From: Rhizophagus sp. LPA8_4_AMF
Lineage: Eukaryota; Glomeromycota; Glomeromycetes; Glomerales; Glomeraceae
Reading direction: 5' to 3'
Assembly: GCA_021464525.1 (NCBI GenBank)
Contig: JADRCO010000336.1
Span: forward strand, 1-37,169
DNA: 37,169 bases
The stretch's first letter is position 1, and every line of letters begins with the position of its first letter. The notes under the pieces are model-generated. The model did no database searches and was not told the origin of the DNA. It worked only from the letters and a program-made list of their open reading frames with translations. The translations under genes and the position numbers were made by a program. Shown here one piece after another: positions 33,445-37,169 of this stretch.

Positions 33445-33626
33445 TACAGTTCACCCTCAATATAGTGAATCTCATGGGCTGGAGATTAAAAACTCGTTAT
33501 AGTGAGAAATTTACTATACTGAGGGTCATTTTATTTTATATATATATAAAATCTGTACTTGAACTTTTCTTTATTATAACAAGTTATTCCCTATATAAAA
33601 ATTCACTATAGAGAGGGTGAACTGTA
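33445..33626. mobile_element. Nested Tc1/mariner- or pogo-like MITE, TA target site
   Basis: Left end TACAGTTCACCCTCAATATA followed by gtgaat (33445-33470). Right end attcactatagagagggtga followed by ACTGTA (33601-33626), the inverted copy with two mismatches. TA dinucleotides flank the CAGT termini, as expected for Tc1/mariner or pogo insertion. The interior has a second inverted pair (tcgttatagtgagaaattta with tactatactgaggg). It has 182 bp and no coding capacity. It sits inside the larger element, so it inserted later. Confidence 0.85.
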
Positions 33627-33658
33627 TTCTGTATATTAAAAAAAAATTATATCTTTAT

Positions 33659-33781
33659 ATGCAAAACGTTAAACTGGGCAGTCTACGCTTGGAACCACTG
33701 CCTTCTGTTTTTTGTCATTTAATTGACGATGCTAATCGAGGTATGGATTTTGACTTTGCTGTGTTATACCAAATTTTTATT
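33659..33781 (+). other. Short unrecognised reading frame, 40 codons
   Basis: ATG at 33659-33661 to TAA at 33779-33781. It reads MQNVKLGSLRLEPLPSVF, then CHLIDDANRGMDFDFA and VLYQIFI. Composition and codon use look more coding-like than the A/T-rich flanks. It lies inside the inverted-repeat element and may be a remnant of a captured or transposon gene. No family recognised. Confidence 0.25.
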
Positions 33782-34690
33782 TAATATAAAGCAAAAAGCT
33801 GAAATTTATTTCTAACTAATAACATTAATAATACATTAAATTTTGCGAAGTATGATTATTAAAATTATTAATTAATAAAAATATAATTTTTAAAAATAAA
33901 AACATTCTAATTATTACTCAATCTTGGCGACATATTATTAATTTTTACAATAAAAACGTAAATTCTTGCGAAATATTTTAAAATTATTACATATTAATAG
34001 AAATAACAAAGTATAACAAAATTGTTACGTCTAAAAAAATTTTTTAAAAAAACAATAATAAGTGTCGAGATAATGAGTGTCAGGATTTTGAACTTTCAGG
34101 ATTATGATTTGTCAGGATTGTGAGTGTCGAGCTTGTGCCTTGTGATATAATGGGATTCTGATCATCAGGATTTTGAACGGTTCTCCATTAAAAAGATTAT
34201 AAAGTTGGTGAAGGGAAATTATTTGACAATAGTCTTAAAAGTGAATTTAAATTTTTTAAAAAACTTTTTTAATTGTTAAGACTTAAGAGAGGACCCCAGA
34301 TAATTACAATAAAGGTCATATGCAAAATAAGTATAAAATTTTGTATTTTTAATGAGAAGGTTATATGAAAAAAACGTATATCTTGAGAAAATGTTATATG
34401 CAAAAATAGTATATTACAAAAATAGCTTATAGTAAAAAAAAGTATAAAATTTCAAATAAAAATTTAAAGTCATATATAAGCTTTATTATAAAAGTATATA
34501 TTTTACCATAAATCAAAGGGCATTTACTGTACAAAAAGTGATTGTATTTTTTATTTTTATTTTTATTTTTGATATATAGACATAAACTGTGATTAATCGG
34601 TATGGATGGTAATATGAGAATTTAAAATAAACTGCGTGAAACTACGTAACTAACAAATTAATCAAACCACCGAAGTAGCCATTCTGCCTC

Positions 34691-35041
34691 TTATTTATGA
34701 ATTCGAGGCGTAACCAAATTAAGGATACGAAAGGAAATAGAAAGTCTATTACTATCAAAAATGGTCTGAAAATCAGGATCATACATGGAAGAAATATCTA
34801 TATAAAAATTATTACAATAAAAAGAAGAAAAAAAAGACCATCCACCCGAATGGAGATAATTAGACGACATCCATAGAACCCAACGAGGAACGCCTGTCCT
34901 GCCAAAAGTGATTGTATGATTAGGTGTATTCGTAGTTTGTATAGTATAACCTTGCCATGTGACTTGTACATTTATTTGTTTATCCTGATCAAATAATCTC
35001 GTTATTTCAAAAATAATTTTTTTTGTCTTTTGCGTTAACTT
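34691..35041 (-). pseudogene. Relic coding sequence of unknown family inside the TIR element
   Basis: The minus strand is open without an ATG from 35041 to a stop at 34799-34801. It reads EITRLFDQDKQINVQVTWQG, then FGRTGVPRWVLWMSSNYLHS. A second frame, offset by one base in a T-run near 34830, continues DISSMYDPDFQTIFDSN and RILNLVTPRIHK to TAA at 34691-34693. Together they suggest one former gene of at least ~110 codons with a homopolymer frameshift. Trp-rich, beta-like composition is unlike low-complexity DNA. The family is not recognised, and an intron-joined exon pair cannot be excluded. Confidence 0.4.
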
Positions 35042-35830
35042 TTATTTTCACCTAACAGCTAACCTTCATTTTTTTTTCTTTAGGTAGTGTGCTTTCCAAA
35101 CAAGTAGATTATAGTTTTTTCTTTAGTTTTGTTTCTTTGTCTTACCTTATCATTTTTTCACTTTTTTATGTCTTAAACTTTCGGTTTACGGTCAAAGGTG
35201 AATTTTCCTTTTTTTTCTGTTCTTTTTGTATTTTGTTTTTTGTTCTTGATTTTCTTTTTTTTCTTTTTTTTATTTCCTATATTTCGTCTCTAACTTTCTT
35301 TCTTTACTTTTTTTAGGTCTTCAAATTCTTCTAGTTTGCAGACGAAGATACTTTTTCTCTTTAAGTTTTCAAGTTGTGATTAAGGGTACTTTTTTCTTTT
35401 TTCCTTTTCTTTTGCTATAATTGTTTCTTATATTTTGTTTCTTACTACTAATGCTATTTCTTTATGGGTTTTGTCTTTTATTTAATTTACCTTTTTGTTC
35501 TTTCAAACTTTATGGTTTTGTTATTGATCTATGATTTTTATTCTTTCTTCGTCTTGTTTATCATCTCCCTTTATTTTGGTTCATCATCTTTTTTATTCCC
35601 TTCCATTCCTTCATTTTCATTTTGTTTCCTTTCTATCGCTCTATCTTTTTCTCTTTTTATTCCCATTATTTATTTTTTTGTTCCTTTTCTATATCTTTAC
35701 TTTTTTATCTTGTTCCTTAATTCATTCTCTTTATTTCTTTCCATTACTTTGTTTCTTTTTGTTTTTTTTATTATTTTTTATTATTTTTTTTTTTGTTTTT
35801 ACTATTGTTTCTTTATTTATTAGTACATTT
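35042..35830. repeat. Long polypyrimidine (T/C) low-complexity tract
   Basis: Nearly 800 bp are strongly T-rich with C and few purines on the plus strand. The Phe/Leu/Ser-rich frames that cross it (for example 35089-35316, 35464-35823 and 35531-35905) are products of this bias and not genes. On the minus strand the tract is polypurine (Lys/Glu/Arg-rich if read), so it might also be a decayed charged coiled region. Such tracts can form triplex or unwound DNA. Confidence 0.7.
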
Positions 35831-36553
35831 TTACCTGTTAGGTTACCTTCTTCATATCATTTACTGTTAAAAACAATAACTATAAAAGTTATGATCCTGG
35901 GTTAACTGTTAACCTATTCACTTTTATATATAAGCATTGTTTGCGATTTTTTTCATGCGATGGTTTTAATAAATAAATAAATAAATTATTAAATAAAACA
36001 TAAAATAAACTTTTAAGATTTTTAACACAATAAATGTATTACTTCTAGTTTTAATAAACAAAATTTCCACATAAAATTAATTTGTGAAAAAAAATTTTTC
36101 TCTATTAAATTATATTTCAATTATGTAATCATAATTTAAGCTGTATGAACTATTTTTTAATTTAACCGTACAGTACAGTTATCTATCTGCCTTAAATTAA
36201 ATGATTATATTCTATTTTTGCATATTCCTAGCCAATCGTTCATTTATTATCTAGGAAACTGTGAAATTTGTAATGAAAATATGTGATTTATTATAGTGGT
36301 TGGAAATTTATAATTTTTTTAATTCAGTAAAAGACAAATTACAACTAATATTAACAGTTAAATAAATAAATAACAAAATTTTAATGTAAATATGTATTAA
36401 GGTCATATGACAAAAAAGTATATTTTTTAATATCATATAAGGTTATAGGATAAAAGTGTATAATAAAACGGTTAAATTTATGTATATTTTTTTTGAATTT
36501 TTATTAGTATCATGGATATGACCTCTATTATAATTATCCGGGGTCCTCTTAAG

Positions 36554-37169
36554 AGTGTGCTGAAATCTCTATATTTAATATTATCTGTGATATAGAAGCC
36601 GCTGGTAAATAAGCTGTGATCTTAATAAAAATCATTTTCATTGAAATTGAATCATCTGTTATAAGTGCTATTATACATGTTAAAATATATTGCTCTTAAT
36701 TTTTGGAAAAGATTATTTTTCTAGGTTGTACATAATATTTTTTTTTCACATGATATAAATTTGTAATTTGTCAACTGTAACGTGAATAAATCACATTACT
36801 TTTCATAAGATATAATCAAATCATCTCATGAATTTGCTAAAAGACCAAAAATATGCCTTTCAACTATTAAAGTTCTGCACGAGCTAGCTTGCAAGTTGAG
36901 CTCTTGATAATTCTGGCCAAATTTATAGTGCTGGGCAGAATTATACTTAGTGTAACATATGCTGTAGCATGAAATTTCATTGTATAATATGACTTACCCA
37001 GTGGCTAAACTATTTATCTGAAGTCACATAATCATTTATATTATAATTCTGATTGGCACTATAACCGGCATTATAGATAATTACCACACAGGTCGAATGA
37101 AAAAAAATTGAAATTTGCCTATTTTAATATAGAATTGCCGATTTTTGGCTTTTTTAATATAGAATTGCC
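36554..37169. other. AT-rich end of window with short direct repeat
   Basis: No gene is recognised. At 37118-37169 the sequence ttttaatatagaattgcc occurs twice, separated by gatttttggctt. A similar word (taattatagattgccgat) opens the window at 2-19, so related repeat copies lie at both ends. A weak inverted pair (tatagtgctgggcagaattatac with gtataatatgacttacccag) occurs near 36930-37005, perhaps a small decayed MITE. Confidence 0.4.

Larger units (their letters stand above)
33323..34166. mobile_element. Terminal-inverted-repeat element (~845 bp) with ~100-bp arms
   Basis: The left arm 33323-33424 (cgatcagaatcccg, ctcacaatcctgacaaatca, taatcccgaaa, then tgacattcattgtc) is matched by the reverse complement of 34061-34166, with long identical stretches such as ctcacaatcctgacaaatca. 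Inside the arms the word atcctga/atcccga recurs, as in subterminal repeats. The interior holds a younger nested MITE (33445-33626) and a 40-codon frame at 33659-33781. No transposase is present, so it is non-autonomous. The outer ends have diverged and no target-site duplication was found. Confidence 0.75.
34282..36553. mobile_element. Terminal-inverted-repeat element of ~2.27 kb
   Basis: The left terminus 34282-34322 (cttaagaga-ggaccccagataattac and aataaaggtcatatg) matches the reverse complement of 36516-36553 (cttaagaggaccccggataattataatagaggtcatat) with few mismatches. Next to both termini lie directly oriented words of the form ggt(c/t)atatg-(n)-aaaagtata: three copies at the left (34314-34412) and two at the right (36401-36460). 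The inside carries a minus-strand relic frame (34691-35041) and a long polypyrimidine stretch. No transposase motif was recognised, so mobility would need a factor supplied elsewhere. Confidence 0.75.

Noticed and set aside
35089-35905. Phe/Leu/Ser-rich frames that look like multi-pass membrane proteins
   Set aside because: They arise from a polypyrimidine tract; overlapping frames all read as hydrophobic, and there is no start context or domain.
1-37169. Search by eye for tRNA, rRNA, CRISPR arrays and bacterial-type operons
   Set aside because: No tRNA B-box-like GGTTCGAATCC element in context, no rRNA blocks, no regular spacer-repeat array; the intron-rich genes show a eukaryotic nuclear locus.

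Overview
The window looks like nuclear DNA from an arbuscular mycorrhizal fungus (Glomeromycotina, Rhizophagus-like). This is inferred from four things: extreme A+T richness outside genes; many short GT-AG introns of about 60-100 nt in T/A-rich sequence; a decayed Crinkler (CRN) gene beside degenerate hAT, retroelement and MITE-like sequence; and lineage-style paralogous methyltransferases. No prokaryotic operons, tRNA, rRNA or CRISPR arrays were seen.

Layout. Positions 1-9.6 kb are repeat-rich accessory DNA: AT-rich tandem repeats; a broken BED/hAT transposase on the minus strand (about 700-1506); an array of ~115-bp units that each look like a ~30-50 nt mini-exon between splice-site-like sequences on the minus strand (2253-3706); a CRN pseudogene with at least seven lesions (5192-6615); a MITE-like element (7300-7540); a retropepsin fragment (7935-8116); and a 4x60-bp repeat. 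Positions 10.0-14.4 kb hold two intact housekeeping genes on the plus strand: a vacuolar Ca2+/H+ exchanger of the CAX/VCX1 type (5 exons, 403 aa) and an M18 aspartyl aminopeptidase (13 exons, 470 aa). Positions 14.9-23.8 kb hold two large minus-strand genes. The first is a 13-exon secretory-pathway membrane protein of 1157 aa, with a glycosylated ectodomain, five to six membrane segments and a repetitive tail. The second is a 1041-aa fusion of a GDP-mannose 3,5-epimerase-like domain with two glycosyltransferase-like domains and membrane helices. From 23.8 to 28.9 kb is AT-rich intergenic DNA. Positions 28.9-32.2 kb hold two tandem SAM methyltransferase paralogues with identical intron positions. 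From 33.3 to 36.6 kb lie two terminal-inverted-repeat elements; the first carries a nested MITE and the second a polypyrimidine core and a relic reading frame.

Most notable. The epimerase-glycosyltransferase fusion would put synthesis of an unusual GDP-sugar (GDP-L-galactose or GDP-L-gulose, if the plant reaction holds) and its transfer to a glycan in one membrane protein. The large ectodomain protein next to it is of a type I do not recognise. All exon models were built by hand from splice consensus and frame continuity. They are internally consistent but have not been tested against transcripts.
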